7,801 nucleotides of DNA from Bacteroidales bacterium (GTDB lineage Bacteria > Bacteroidota > Bacteroidia > Bacteroidales > UBA1556): assembly GCA_029939445.1 (NCBI GenBank), contig JAOZSY010000125.1, positions 1-7,801 on the forward strand. Direction: 5' to 3'. The notes beneath the pieces are model-generated. The model was given only the letters and a program-made list of their open reading frames with translations, was not told where the DNA came from and did not search any database. Within the stretch, counting starts at the first letter, position 1. Each line of letters begins with the position of its first letter. Both the position numbers and the translations under genes were made by a program. Shown piece after piece: positions 1-6,867 of the stretch.

Positions 1-55
1 ATTTTCTCATTTCAATCGAAATCAAAACCACTCAGTCTGACGAATTCCTAATTCC
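1..55. repeat. Dispersed repeat module, left copy (truncated by window start)
   Basis: These 55 bases are identical to 7690-7744, in the same orientation. The block contains ATTTCAATCGAAAT and CACTCAGTCTGACGAATTC and runs into heptamer repeats. At the right end the module extends further left (AGCCTTCGGTACAATTTTG precedes it), so this copy is cut by the window edge. It lies just past the stop codon of pyrD, which is on the minus strand. I recognise no transposase, integrase or coding potential in it. It is best described as an intergenic repeat of unknown function. Confidence 0.9.
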
Positions 56-60
56 TAATT
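44..60. repeat. Short heptamer repeats beside pyrD stop
   Basis: Two exact ATTCCTA heptamers (44-50, 51-57) are followed by a partial third unit (ATT). They end one base before the pyrD stop codon, read on the minus strand. The same heptamers occur in longer runs at the right end of the window. This is therefore part of the same repeat family and not a chance AT-rich stretch. Confidence 0.7.
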
Positions 61-61
61 T

Positions 62-970
62 TCAACTCTTCATCGCTCCAATTAAATCATTAATATCTTC
101 AACGCCATGTCGACGCATATAATCTTCTATTCCATCTATAATTTTTATTGTAACAGTAGGATCAATAAAGTTTGCTGTTCCAACTTGAATGGCCGAAGCT
201 CCAGCAAGCATAAATTCAATAGCATCGGTAGCATTCATTATTCCACCCATTCCTATAATTGGAATTTTAACTTCTTGTGCAACTTGCCAAACCATACGCA
301 ATGCAATAGGTTTTATTGCTGGGCCACTTAATCCACCAGTAATTGTAGATAAAACAGATTTTTGTGTTTCGGCATTAATGGCCATTGCAAGCATTGTATT
401 TATAAGTGATACACCATCAGCGCCCACCGTTTCTACAGCTTTAGCTATTTCAGCAATATTGGTAACATTTGGTGATAGCTTTACTACCATTGTTTTTTTA
501 TAAACTTCGCGTACAGCATGTGTTACCGCAACTGCTGAAGGGCAGCTAGTACCAAAAGCCATTCCGCCTTCTTTTACATTTGGGCAACTAATATTTAACT
601 CAATTCCTGGAATATGATCAAGATCGTTAATCATACGAGCAGTTTCTACATATTCGTCAACTGTAGAGCCCGATACATTTACAAGAATATTGGTATCGTA
701 ATGTTTAATATTTGGATAAATATCGGAGCAGAATTTGGCAACACCTTTATTTTGAAGACCAACAGCATTAAGCATCCCCGATGGTGTTTCTGCCATTCGT
801 GGATATGCATTTCCTTCGCGATGGTGAAGAGTGGTGCCTTTTACAACAATTCCTCCCAAGCGATTTATATCAATAAAATCTTCAAATTCAGGACCATAAC
901 CAAATGTTCCTGAAGCCGTCATTACAGGGTTTTTTAAGTCTAAACCTCCAATTTTTATTCTTGTATTCAT
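62..970 (-). CDS. pyrD: Dihydroorotate dehydrogenase B, catalytic subunit
   Basis: Cytosolic FMN enzyme that oxidises dihydroorotate to orotate, the fourth step of UMP synthesis. The 302-residue length is normal for the class 1 family, and it forms one TIM barrel. Visible landmarks: ASGTFGYG (19-26), K44 in VVKGTT, MLNAVGLQN (66-74), ELNISCPN (124-131) with the class 1 active-site cysteine at C129, VVKLSPN (162-168), GGLSGPAIKP (212-221), GMGGI (240-244) and QVGTA (262-266). The last glycine-rich strands bind the FMN phosphate. The catalytic cysteine, where quinone-dependent class 2 enzymes have serine, together with pyrK just upstream, points to class 1B: electrons pass through PyrK to NAD+. 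It follows pyrK after 64 bp with no strong terminator, so cotranscription is likely. AAGG abuts the ATG, too close to act as a normal ribosome binding site. Confidence 0.97.
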   Translation of the reverse strand: MNTRIKIGGLDLKNPVMTASGTFGYGPEFEDFIDINRLGGIVVKGTTLHHREGNAYPRMAETPSGMLNAVGLQNKGVAKFCSDIYPNIKHYDTNILVNVSGSTVDEYVETARMINDLDHIPGIELNISCPNVKEGGMAFGTSCPSAVAVTHAVREVYKKTMVVKLSPNVTNIAEIAKAVETVGADGVSLINTMLAMAINAETQKSVLSTITGGLSGPAIKPIALRMVWQVAQEVKIPIIGMGGIMNATDAIEFMLAGASAIQVGTANFIDPTVTIKIIDGIEDYMRRHGVEDINDLIGAMKS

Positions 971-1034
971 CCTTAATCTGTCTAAATAAATTCTTTCTTA
1001 TGAGAAATCTAAGTATATAATAATTCGCTTCTAT

Positions 1035-1826
1035 TTATTTCCAATCTAATACTTTGGTGTTGAAAACCGGTCCGTCGGTACATACACATTGATGCCCGCT
1101 AGTGGTTTCTGTTACACAGCATAAGCAAGCTCCAATTCCACAAGCCATCATATTTTCTAGTGAAACTTCGCAATTTATATTCTGCTCTTTTGCAAGTTTT
1201 GCAACAGCACGCATCATTGGGTCAGGGCCACAACTATAAATCATATCGAAGTCCATATTTTGCATTACAGAATGCTGTGTTACAAAACCTTTTTCGCCAA
1301 TACTTCCATCGTCAGTAGATATATTTATCTTTGAGTATTGTTCAAAGTTTTTTACTTCTATAATGTTATTTGCACCTCGCCCTCCCAATAATATATGAGT
1401 TTCTACGCCATTTTGCTTAAGCTTTTGCGACAGATATAATAAAGGTGCCACGCCAACTCCTCCACCTACTAATAGTACTTTTTGCTTAGCTTCTGCCAAA
1501 GTAAAGGATTTTCCTAATGGAAACATGATATCTACATTATCGTTTACTTTTAACTGAGAAAGTAATTGAGTTCCCTCACCTACAATTTGAATTAATAATT
1601 CAAAGGAGTTGCGTTCAGGAATTACATTATAAATAGAAATTGGACGACGAAGAAATGCATTGCGTGTGTCTTTTACTAAAATCTCTACAAATTGACCAGG
1701 CAATATATCCGAAGTGCTTTGCTTACTCTCTACTTCAAGAACGTAGTAGTCTTCATTTATCCGTCGGTTTTGAATTACCTTAAGTAGTTCCGAACGTTTT
1801 TTCTGATGCTTATGTTCGTTTGACAT
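1035..1826 (-). CDS. pyrK: Dihydroorotate dehydrogenase B, electron transfer subunit
   Basis: Iron-sulfur flavoprotein that takes electrons from FMN in PyrD and reduces NAD+; it forms a heterotetramer with PyrD. Domains in order: an FAD-binding barrel (about 12-110) with the RRPISIYN flavin motif at 60-67; a ferredoxin-reductase-type NAD-binding domain (about 115-220) with VGGGVGVAP at 120-128 and YSCGPDPMM at 197-205; and a C-terminal [2Fe-2S] site. The cluster ligands fit C-x4-C-x2-C-x11-C at C229, C234, C237 and C249, the arrangement typical of PyrK. All four ligands are present. C236 and C247 are extra cysteines beside the cluster. The first dozen residues (MSNEHKHQKKR) are a charged extension; the next methionine is around residue 101, so this start is the only sensible one. 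It lies 9 bp downstream of the DUF5606 stop and 64 bp before pyrD. Confidence 0.96.
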   Translation of the reverse strand: MSNEHKHQKKRSELLKVIQNRRINEDYYVLEVESKQSTSDILPGQFVEILVKDTRNAFLRRPISIYNVIPERNSFELLIQIVGEGTQLLSQLKVNDNVDIMFPLGKSFTLAEAKQKVLLVGGGVGVAPLLYLSQKLKQNGVETHILLGGRGANNIIEVKNFEQYSKINISTDDGSIGEKGFVTQHSVMQNMDFDMIYSCGPDPMMRAVAKLAKEQNINCEVSLENMMACGIGACLCCVTETTSGHQCVCTDGPVFNTKVLDWK

Positions 1827-1835
1827 TTTTTGGGC

Positions 1836-2279
1836 TTATTTATTGTCTTTATCCTCTGTTTTCTCTACTTCCTTAGTTTCCTCTTCTTTTTCATCATCAA
1901 AAACCATTAAACCAGCTTTATTTAAAGTTTTATACCATTGCACTATCTTTTTTACATCAGAAGCATATACTTGCTCTTCGTTATAATACGGTAGCACTTC
2001 TTTGAAAAATGCTAATAAATCATTCTTTGATGATTTTGGACTTATAATTTCAGCATCATTCAAATGGGTATGAATCTTTTCAAAAACTTCTACTAATGGT
2101 ACATCTTCTTCGTAAGTATAAATACTTATTTCTTCCAATGCACTAATCTGATGTGCTGAATATACTGGTATACGCTTTTTGTCCTCTAAGCCTTCTACTA
2201 TAAGCCCTGTCTTAGTTGACGAAATCATATTGAAGAGTCCACTCTTTCCACCTATTGATAATAATCCACTTAAATTCAT
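1836..2279 (-). CDS. DUF5606 family protein, function unknown
   Basis: A 147-residue soluble protein. Its opening (MNLSGLLSIGGKSGLFNMIS, then a glycine- and charge-rich segment to about 55 with LEEISIYT) matches my memory of the DUF5606 family, which I know only from Bacteroidota. Residues 1-55 look like a small beta-rich domain. Residues 60-125 are mostly helical (EVFEKIHTHLN, DLLAFFKEVLPYY, DVKKIVQWYKTL). The tail from about 128 is a highly charged Glu/Lys run that is probably disordered. There is no signal peptide, membrane segment or catalytic motif. It is the first gene of a probable operon, with only 9 bp before pyrK, so it should be coexpressed with dihydroorotate dehydrogenase. That is positional evidence only and does not establish a role in pyrimidine synthesis. 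Family assignment is from recall and could be confirmed by a profile search. Confidence 0.85.
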   Translation of the reverse strand: MNLSGLLSIGGKSGLFNMISSTKTGLIVEGLEDKKRIPVYSAHQISALEEISIYTYEEDVPLVEVFEKIHTHLNDAEIISPKSSKNDLLAFFKEVLPYYNEEQVYASDVKKIVQWYKTLNKAGLMVFDDEKEEETKEVEKTEDKDNK

Positions 2280-2308
2280 ATCTTATATTTTTGTTTATTT
2301 TCGATATG

Positions 2309-2316
2309 CGAAATTA
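2309..2316 (-). promoter_or_regulatory. Candidate -7 box for the DUF5606-pyrK-pyrD operon
   Basis: On the minus strand this reads TAATTTCG, one base away from the Bacteroidota TAnnTTTG consensus. It lies 30 bp upstream of the DUF5606 start codon, a reasonable distance. No TTTG-type -33 element is visible behind it, so the call is weak. It sits in a 273-bp divergent intergenic region (2280-2552) that otherwise shows only A/T-rich sequence with short imperfect palindromes. Confidence 0.3.
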
Positions 2317-2496
2317 GTAAAAATTAAAGCTGTTTTGATTGTTTTATTTAGGGCTTTTATGCTATGATTACTTAATTCTTTTTAGGAAAATATTTATTTG
2401 TGTATAATTTACTTACTATAATTTTGTAATTTAAGTATATTACTATGAATAATTATAAAATTATAAAATATAGCTTTTATATTACGCTTTATTTCT

Positions 2497-2504
2497 TATT
2501 TTTG
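2497..2504 (+). promoter_or_regulatory. Candidate -7 box (TATTTTTG) for the methionine gamma-lyase-like gene
   Basis: TATTTTTG fits the Bacteroidota primary sigma consensus TAnnTTTG exactly and lies 48 bp before the start codon. Transcription would start near 2510 and give a leader of about 40 bases, which is A-rich and lacks a Shine-Dalgarno sequence, as is usual in this phylum. No clear -33 TTTG element is present. No operator or riboswitch-like structure is recognisable in the short leader. Confidence 0.5.
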
Positions 2505-2552
2505 CTTACATATTAGTATTAACAAATAATAAACACAAAATAATATATAGAT

Positions 2553-3743
2553 ATGAAATTTAATCCAGCAACAGCACTAGAAAAAGTGCATGAATTAGGG
2601 AATTTTAAAGGTGTAAACCAAGCTATTAATGATTCTGCAACTTTCGCTTTTGATAGTGGTGAAGATATGACTGCTTGTTTTAATGGTGAGTTAGAAGGTG
2701 CATTTTTATATTCGCGTCATTGGAACCCTACAAATTTTTCGTTTGCTAAAGCATTGGCAGCAATGGAAAATACTGAGGCAGCATGGGTAACAGGTTCTGG
2801 TATGGCTGCCATTACAAATACTATTCTTCAACTTTGTAGTGCAGGAGATCATATTGTGGCTTCGCGTACTATCTATGGTGGTTCTTTTGCTTTTATGAAA
2901 AGTTACCTTCCGAAATTTAATATAGAAGTTACCTTTATTGATACTACTAACCTTGATGAGGTTAAAGCTAGTATTAAATCAAATACAAAGATGGTTTATA
3001 CTGAAACAGTTAATAACCCAATGCTTCAGGTTGCTGATATTCCTGAGTTGGCGAAAATTACTAAAGAAAGAGGTGTTAAACTTGTAGTTGATAATACATT
3101 TACTCCAATGATATTTTCTCCAGCTGAACTTGGAGCTGATATTGTTGTTTATTCAATGACTAAGTATGTTAATGGTAAGAATGATACTACAGCGGGTGCA
3201 ATTTGTGCTAGCGAAGAGTTTATCAATTCTTTAATTGACCTTAATACTGGCTCAAGTATGTTGTTGGGTGGTCCTTTGGATTCATTCCGTGCTAGTAGCA
3301 TTCATAAAAATCTATATACATTGCCAATTCGTATGATTCAGCATAGTAAGAATGCTACATATCTTGCTGAAAAATTTAATGCTATGGGTCTTAAATCTAT
3401 TTATCCTGGGAATAAGGACCATGAAGGTTATGAGTTGCATAAGTCAATGATGAATCCAGATTTTGGATTTGGTGGTATGATAGCTATTGACCTTGTAACG
3501 GTTGAGCGTGCTAGTAAATTTATGACTTTAATGCAAGAGAATAATGTTGGTTACCTTGCTGTTAGCCTTGGTTTCTTTCGTACTTTATTTAGTAATTCGG
3601 GTCAGAGTACTTCTTCTGAAGTTCCTGAGGATGAGCAAAAGAAAATGGGACTTTCTGAAGGCCTAGTTCGTTTCTCAGTTGGTTTGGATTACAATATTGA
3701 AGAAACATTCAAGACAATAGAAAAATGTTTTAACGCATTATAG
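2553..3743 (+). CDS. Methionine gamma-lyase-like PLP enzyme (Cys/Met metabolism family)
   Basis: Cytosolic fold-type I PLP enzyme, 396 residues, full length for the family. Landmarks: YSRHWNPT (53-60), whose Tyr and Arg bind the PLP phosphate of the neighbouring subunit; SGMAAI (82-87); the stacking tyrosine Y108 in TIYGG; VVDNTF (178-183) with D180 pairing with the PLP nitrogen; SMTKYVNG (201-208) with the Schiff-base lysine K204; and GLVRFSVG (370-377) with R373 for the substrate carboxylate. From memory, its N-terminal third and the ELGADIVVYSMTKY region match plant-type methionine gamma-lyase better than the classical bacterial enzyme. Like the plant type, it has Gly where Pseudomonas-type lyases have the reactive Cys after LYG. 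Likely reaction: methionine to methanethiol, ammonia and 2-oxobutyrate. A cystathionine lyase or O-acetylhomoserine sulfhydrylase activity cannot be excluded. It is monocistronic, with its own promoter and terminator. Seven of its eight Arg codons are CGT, which hints at strong expression. Confidence 0.85.
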   Translation: MKFNPATALEKVHELGNFKGVNQAINDSATFAFDSGEDMTACFNGELEGAFLYSRHWNPTNFSFAKALAAMENTEAAWVTGSGMAAITNTILQLCSAGDHIVASRTIYGGSFAFMKSYLPKFNIEVTFIDTTNLDEVKASIKSNTKMVYTETVNNPMLQVADIPELAKITKERGVKLVVDNTFTPMIFSPAELGADIVVYSMTKYVNGKNDTTAGAICASEEFINSLIDLNTGSSMLLGGPLDSFRASSIHKNLYTLPIRMIQHSKNATYLAEKFNAMGLKSIYPGNKDHEGYELHKSMMNPDFGFGGMIAIDLVTVERASKFMTLMQENNVGYLAVSLGFFRTLFSNSGQSTSSEVPEDEQKKMGLSEGLVRFSVGLDYNIEETFKTIEKCFNAL

Positions 3744-3755
3744 AAAAAACCATAA

Positions 3756-3801
3756 AAAAAACAAAGGCCATTTTGATAATTCAAAATGGCCTTTGTTTTT
3801 T
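3756..3801. terminator. Bidirectional intrinsic terminator between convergent genes
   Basis: Bases 3756-3776 pair perfectly with 3781-3801: a 21-bp stem with the loop TAAT and the core CAAAGGCCATTTTGA. The stem base is A-rich on the left and T-rich on the right, so both strands end the hairpin in a U tract. It starts 12 bp after the stop codon of the plus-strand gene and ends 16 bp before the stop codon of the minus-strand gene, so it can stop transcription from both sides. Confidence 0.96.
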
Positions 3802-3817
3802 ATAAGAATTTCTTGTT

Positions 3818-5098
3818 TTAGAATAAGTTCTTAAGTTTCTTAAAGACCTCTTCTTTATCAGGATTCATTGGGAATTCTAATACAGGCTTTAAATAGTAGA
3901 GCTTATGCTCGCTTTTAAAACGTTTTTCGCCACCACCAGTAATATTTAGCATTATAAGTGCATCTTTGTCAATGGTGTTGTTTTTTACCGCATTTATAAG
4001 CGTTGCTGCTGCTACCGCCGAAGCAGGATGAATATCATTGCCTTCAGTTTTCTCAAATAAATCTCCAGCTGCTTCTAATTCCTCATTTGTTGCAAGTAGA
4101 ACTTCGCCACCAGCATCTTTCATTGCATCGTATAATCCTCCAATTACTGGGTAAGGAGGTTTTCTATTTGAAAGAACTTTTGCTGTTATTTCTTCCACTT
4201 CTTTGCGAGCAGTATTGTCATCCATTGGCAAAATAGCCCTTGAATCAGCATACCATGCATCATGAATAGGAGTAAATGGAGAATTTTGTGAAATCATTAG
4301 TTTCATCTTGTTACTTCCAAATCTACCATCTTCAATTAAGCGCAAATTAGCTTCCCAGGCAGCAATTGCCCCAGTTCCACTTCCTACTGCTTGAAAATAA
4401 TACTCAGGAATTTTGCCAATATGTGTTACTGCCGAAAGGGTAGTAGTGGCCATGCCATCACGACGCGCAACATTCTTAGCGCCTCCCTCTGGAAAATATT
4501 CTTCCATTTCAGAAGCTAAGTTACTTAGGTGTATGGCATCAAAATAATCGCCTCCACTTTCTGAAACTATTAGCTTTACATTGTCATTTATAGGTGCATC
4601 AAACCAAAGTGCGTTCAAATTATCCTTTGGTACACATAATAATAATGGAATATTATTATCAGAACAAACTTTAGCAAAAGCTCTAGCAGTATTTCCTGCT
4701 GAAGCTACTACCAATACTTTCTTTTCATTTGGATCTAATCGTGCAGATACAGAATATGATTCAGTTTCTTTAAAAGAACAGGTTTTCATTTTTATTCCTC
4801 TTTCGGGCCAATAGCCACTAAAAGTAATATATAAATTACTTAAACCTAACTCTTTAGCGAAGCCTTCACTTTTATATGTAATTGGTGCAAAAGAGCCTTC
4901 TAACCTTCTATGGATTGGTAGCCAATCTTCAAAGCGGTATAATCCTTCTGATAAATCACCAACCTCTATTTGCTTCTTATTATAAATAGCTCTTATTAAA
5001 GATGGTTTCTCTTCGTTCTCAGCATCTAGAGTCCACCCTTTGTCTTCAAATCTTTTGCCTGTTGCAATAGATTCTAAAATGTATTTCTTATTTTCCAT
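3818..5098 (-). CDS. Cysteate synthase-like PLP enzyme (threonine synthase relative)
   Basis: Cytosolic fold-type II PLP enzyme of 426 residues. Landmarks: FSGYWPE (93-99), TCSFKET (106-112) with K110 as the probable Schiff-base lysine, SAGNTARAF (133-141) binding the substrate, VGSGTGAIAAWE (238-249) as the PLP phosphate loop, and NITGGGEKRF (385-394). The fold is that of threonine synthase, but the lysine motif SFKE with GYWPE before it, and the text of the whole protein, agree with what I remember of the family annotated as cysteate synthase. That enzyme converts O-phosphoserine and sulfite to L-cysteate and phosphate. In methanogens the product feeds coenzyme M; in Bacteroidota it would supply the head group of capnine-type sulfonolipids. 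The gene follows pyrG on the same strand after 50 bp with no exact TAnnTTTG box, so it may be cotranscribed with pyrG. It shares a terminator with the convergent gene. The substrate is inferred from family. Confidence 0.82.
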   Translation of the reverse strand: MENKKYILESIATGKRFEDKGWTLDAENEEKPSLIRAIYNKKQIEVGDLSEGLYRFEDWLPIHRRLEGSFAPITYKSEGFAKELGLSNLYITFSGYWPERGIKMKTCSFKETESYSVSARLDPNEKKVLVVASAGNTARAFAKVCSDNNIPLLLCVPKDNLNALWFDAPINDNVKLIVSESGGDYFDAIHLSNLASEMEEYFPEGGAKNVARRDGMATTTLSAVTHIGKIPEYYFQAVGSGTGAIAAWEANLRLIEDGRFGSNKMKLMISQNSPFTPIHDAWYADSRAILPMDDNTARKEVEEITAKVLSNRKPPYPVIGGLYDAMKDAGGEVLLATNEELEAAGDLFEKTEGNDIHPASAVAAATLINAVKNNTIDKDALIMLNITGGGEKRFKSEHKLYYLKPVLEFPMNPDKEEVFKKLKNLF

Positions 5099-5148
5099 AA
5101 AGAATAAAAATTCGCTTTAGTTTTAAATTATGTAATAGCTTGTAATAA

Positions 5149-6753
5149 TTATTTATTATTTAAAGCAGCTTTAACAAATCCTACAAATAAAGGATGAGGA
5201 TTAGCCACTGTACTACTATACTCTGGGTGAAATTGTACTGCTGTAAACCATGGGTGGTCTTCAATTTCTACAATCTCTACTAAATTTGTTTGAGGATTTA
5301 CACCTGTTACTTTCATGCCACTATTAATATACTGATCGCGGAATTTATCATTAAACTCATAACGGTGGCGGTGACGCTCCTTAATACTGCTTTTCTTATA
5401 TGCTTTATAAGAATTGCTTCCTTCAGTAATCTCACAATCGTAAGCGCCCAAACGCATTGTGCCTCCAAGGTTGTCAATATTTTTTTGTTCTTCCATTAAA
5501 TCTATTACTGGATATTTAGTACGAGAGTTCATCTCTGACGAATGTGCTCCTTCAAGACCTAGAACATTTCGTCCGTACTCTATAACAGCACATTGCATTC
5601 CTAAACAAATACCTAAAAATGGAATTCTATTCTCACGAATATATTTTATTGTATCAATCTTTCCTTCGATACCACGATTGCCAAATCCAGGTGCCACAAG
5701 TACACCACTAAGATTTGATAAATATGATTCAGCATTTTCTTCGTTAATCTTTTCCGAAGAAATCATTTTGATATTTACCTTGCAATTATTCTCTGCACCA
5801 GCATGTATAAATGATTCTAAAATCGATTTATATGAATCCTTTAGCTCAACATATTTTCCTACCAAGCCAATAGTTATTTCATAGCTAGGATTTTTAACTA
5901 GTTTAAGAAATGTTTCCCACTTTGTAAGAACAGTTTTTCTATTATCATTTATTTGAAGCTTCTTTAATACCTCTGTATCAAGGCCTTCTTCTTGCATCAG
6001 TATAGGTACATTATAAATTGTATCCGTATCAATACTTTCAATTACCGATGAAGCTTCAACATTACAAAATTGAGCAATTTTCTTTCTAATACCATTATTT
6101 ATATGATGCTCAGTACGGCAAACTAGTATGTCTGGCTGAACTCCTAATTGTAGTAATTGCTTAACACTGTGCTGTGTAGGCTTAGTTTTAAGTTCGCCAG
6201 CAGCAGCAAGGTATGGCACCAAAGTTAGGTGTATTACTAATGCATGTTTTCCCATTTCCCATTTCAGCTGACGTACAGCCTCCACATATGGAAGAGATTC
6301 TATATCGCCAACAGTACCACCAATTTCAGTAATTACAAAATCAAAATTATTTTCGGTTCCTAATATTTTTATACGACTTTTTATTTCATCAGTAATATGT
6401 GGAATAATTTGTACGGTTTCGCCTAAGTAATCACCTCTACGTTCTTTTTCAATAACAGTAGAATAAATACGCCCCGTAGTTACATTATTGGCCTGAGTAG
6501 TTGGCTGATTAGTAAATCTTTCGTAATGTCCAAGATCCAAATCTGTTTCAGCACCATCAACTGTTACATAACACTCGCCATGCTCATATGGGTTTAATGT
6601 TCCTGGATCCACATTTATATATGGGTCAAGTTTTTGGATAGTAACTTTATATCCTCGTGCTTGCAATAGTTTTGCAAGTGATGCAGAAATAATTCCTTTT
6701 CCTAATGATGAGGCCACACCACCTGTGACAAATATATACCTTGTTTTCTCCAT
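5149..6753 (-). CDS. pyrG: CTP synthase (glutamine-hydrolysing)
   Basis: Converts UTP, ATP and glutamine to CTP, the last step of pyrimidine nucleotide synthesis; it is cytosolic and works as a tetramer. At 534 residues it has the normal family length. The N-terminal amidoligase domain (1 to about 270) shows the P-loop GGVASSLGKG (11-20, K19), DLDLGHYERF (71-80) with D71 and ITEIGGTVGDIES (141-153) with E143 for Mg-ATP. The class I glutamine amidotransferase domain (about 295-530) shows GICLGMQ (381-387) with nucleophile C383, RHRHRYEFN (459-467) and the H509/E511 pair in FHPEY. All catalytic residues are present. It starts 114 bp after the truA stop codon and has its own TATCTTTG promoter box. 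The ATG is preceded by CTGATTTTCAGTAGTT with no Shine-Dalgarno sequence. The cysteate synthase-like gene follows 50 bp downstream. Confidence 0.98.
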   Translation of the reverse strand: MEKTRYIFVTGGVASSLGKGIISASLAKLLQARGYKVTIQKLDPYINVDPGTLNPYEHGECYVTVDGAETDLDLGHYERFTNQPTTQANNVTTGRIYSTVIEKERRGDYLGETVQIIPHITDEIKSRIKILGTENNFDFVITEIGGTVGDIESLPYVEAVRQLKWEMGKHALVIHLTLVPYLAAAGELKTKPTQHSVKQLLQLGVQPDILVCRTEHHINNGIRKKIAQFCNVEASSVIESIDTDTIYNVPILMQEEGLDTEVLKKLQINDNRKTVLTKWETFLKLVKNPSYEITIGLVGKYVELKDSYKSILESFIHAGAENNCKVNIKMISSEKINEENAESYLSNLSGVLVAPGFGNRGIEGKIDTIKYIRENRIPFLGICLGMQCAVIEYGRNVLGLEGAHSSEMNSRTKYPVIDLMEEQKNIDNLGGTMRLGAYDCEITEGSNSYKAYKKSSIKERHRHRYEFNDKFRDQYINSGMKVTGVNPQTNLVEIVEIEDHPWFTAVQFHPEYSSTVANPHPLFVGFVKAALNNK

Positions 6754-6796
6754 AACTACTGAAAATCAGAGTGTTGATATTAAAATTACTAATTAG

Positions 6797-6804
6797 CAAA
6801 GATA
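6797..6804 (-). promoter_or_regulatory. Candidate -7 box (TATCTTTG) for pyrG
   Basis: On the minus strand this reads TATCTTTG, an exact match to the Bacteroidota TAnnTTTG consensus. It lies 43 bp upstream of the pyrG start, in the 114-bp gap after truA. The expected -33 element (TTTG on the minus strand) is not visible about 20 bp further upstream. The resulting leader would be about 35 bases, too short for a typical CTP-sensing attenuator, and I see no hairpin in it. Confidence 0.55.
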
Positions 6805-6867
6805 GAATTTTTCTTTACTAATTTTATATTTATTTGATTGTATGTTTTTAGGATTTTATCGTAAAAT

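Noticed and set aside
189..503. A 104-codon open frame on the plus strand opposite pyrD
   Set aside because: It is fully inside pyrD, whose motifs are intact; the frame reflects codon use on the opposite strand.
971..974. AAGG before the pyrD start as a Shine-Dalgarno site
   Set aside because: It directly abuts the ATG with no spacer, and no other gene in the window has a Shine-Dalgarno sequence, as expected for Bacteroidota.
994..1007. Small hairpin TTTCT-TATG-AGAAA between pyrK and pyrD as a terminator
   Set aside because: A 5-bp A/T-rich stem with no extension or following T tract is too weak; pyrK and pyrD are expected to be cotranscribed.
2449..2464. Palindrome ATAATT-ATAA-AATTAT in the divergent intergenic region as an operator
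   Set aside because: In such an A/T-rich stretch a 6-bp A/T palindrome is expected by chance; there is no second site or GC-containing core to support a regulator.
3818..5098. Annotation as ordinary threonine synthase
   Set aside because: The lysine site SFKE with GYWPE before it and the overall text fit the cysteate synthase-type branch better; no thr or hom genes are adjacent. It remains the main alternative.
5459..5884. A 141-codon open frame on the plus strand opposite pyrG
   Set aside because: It lies wholly antisense to the conserved pyrG glutaminase and linker region, has low-complexity Ser/Ile/Phe-rich content and no recognisable family.
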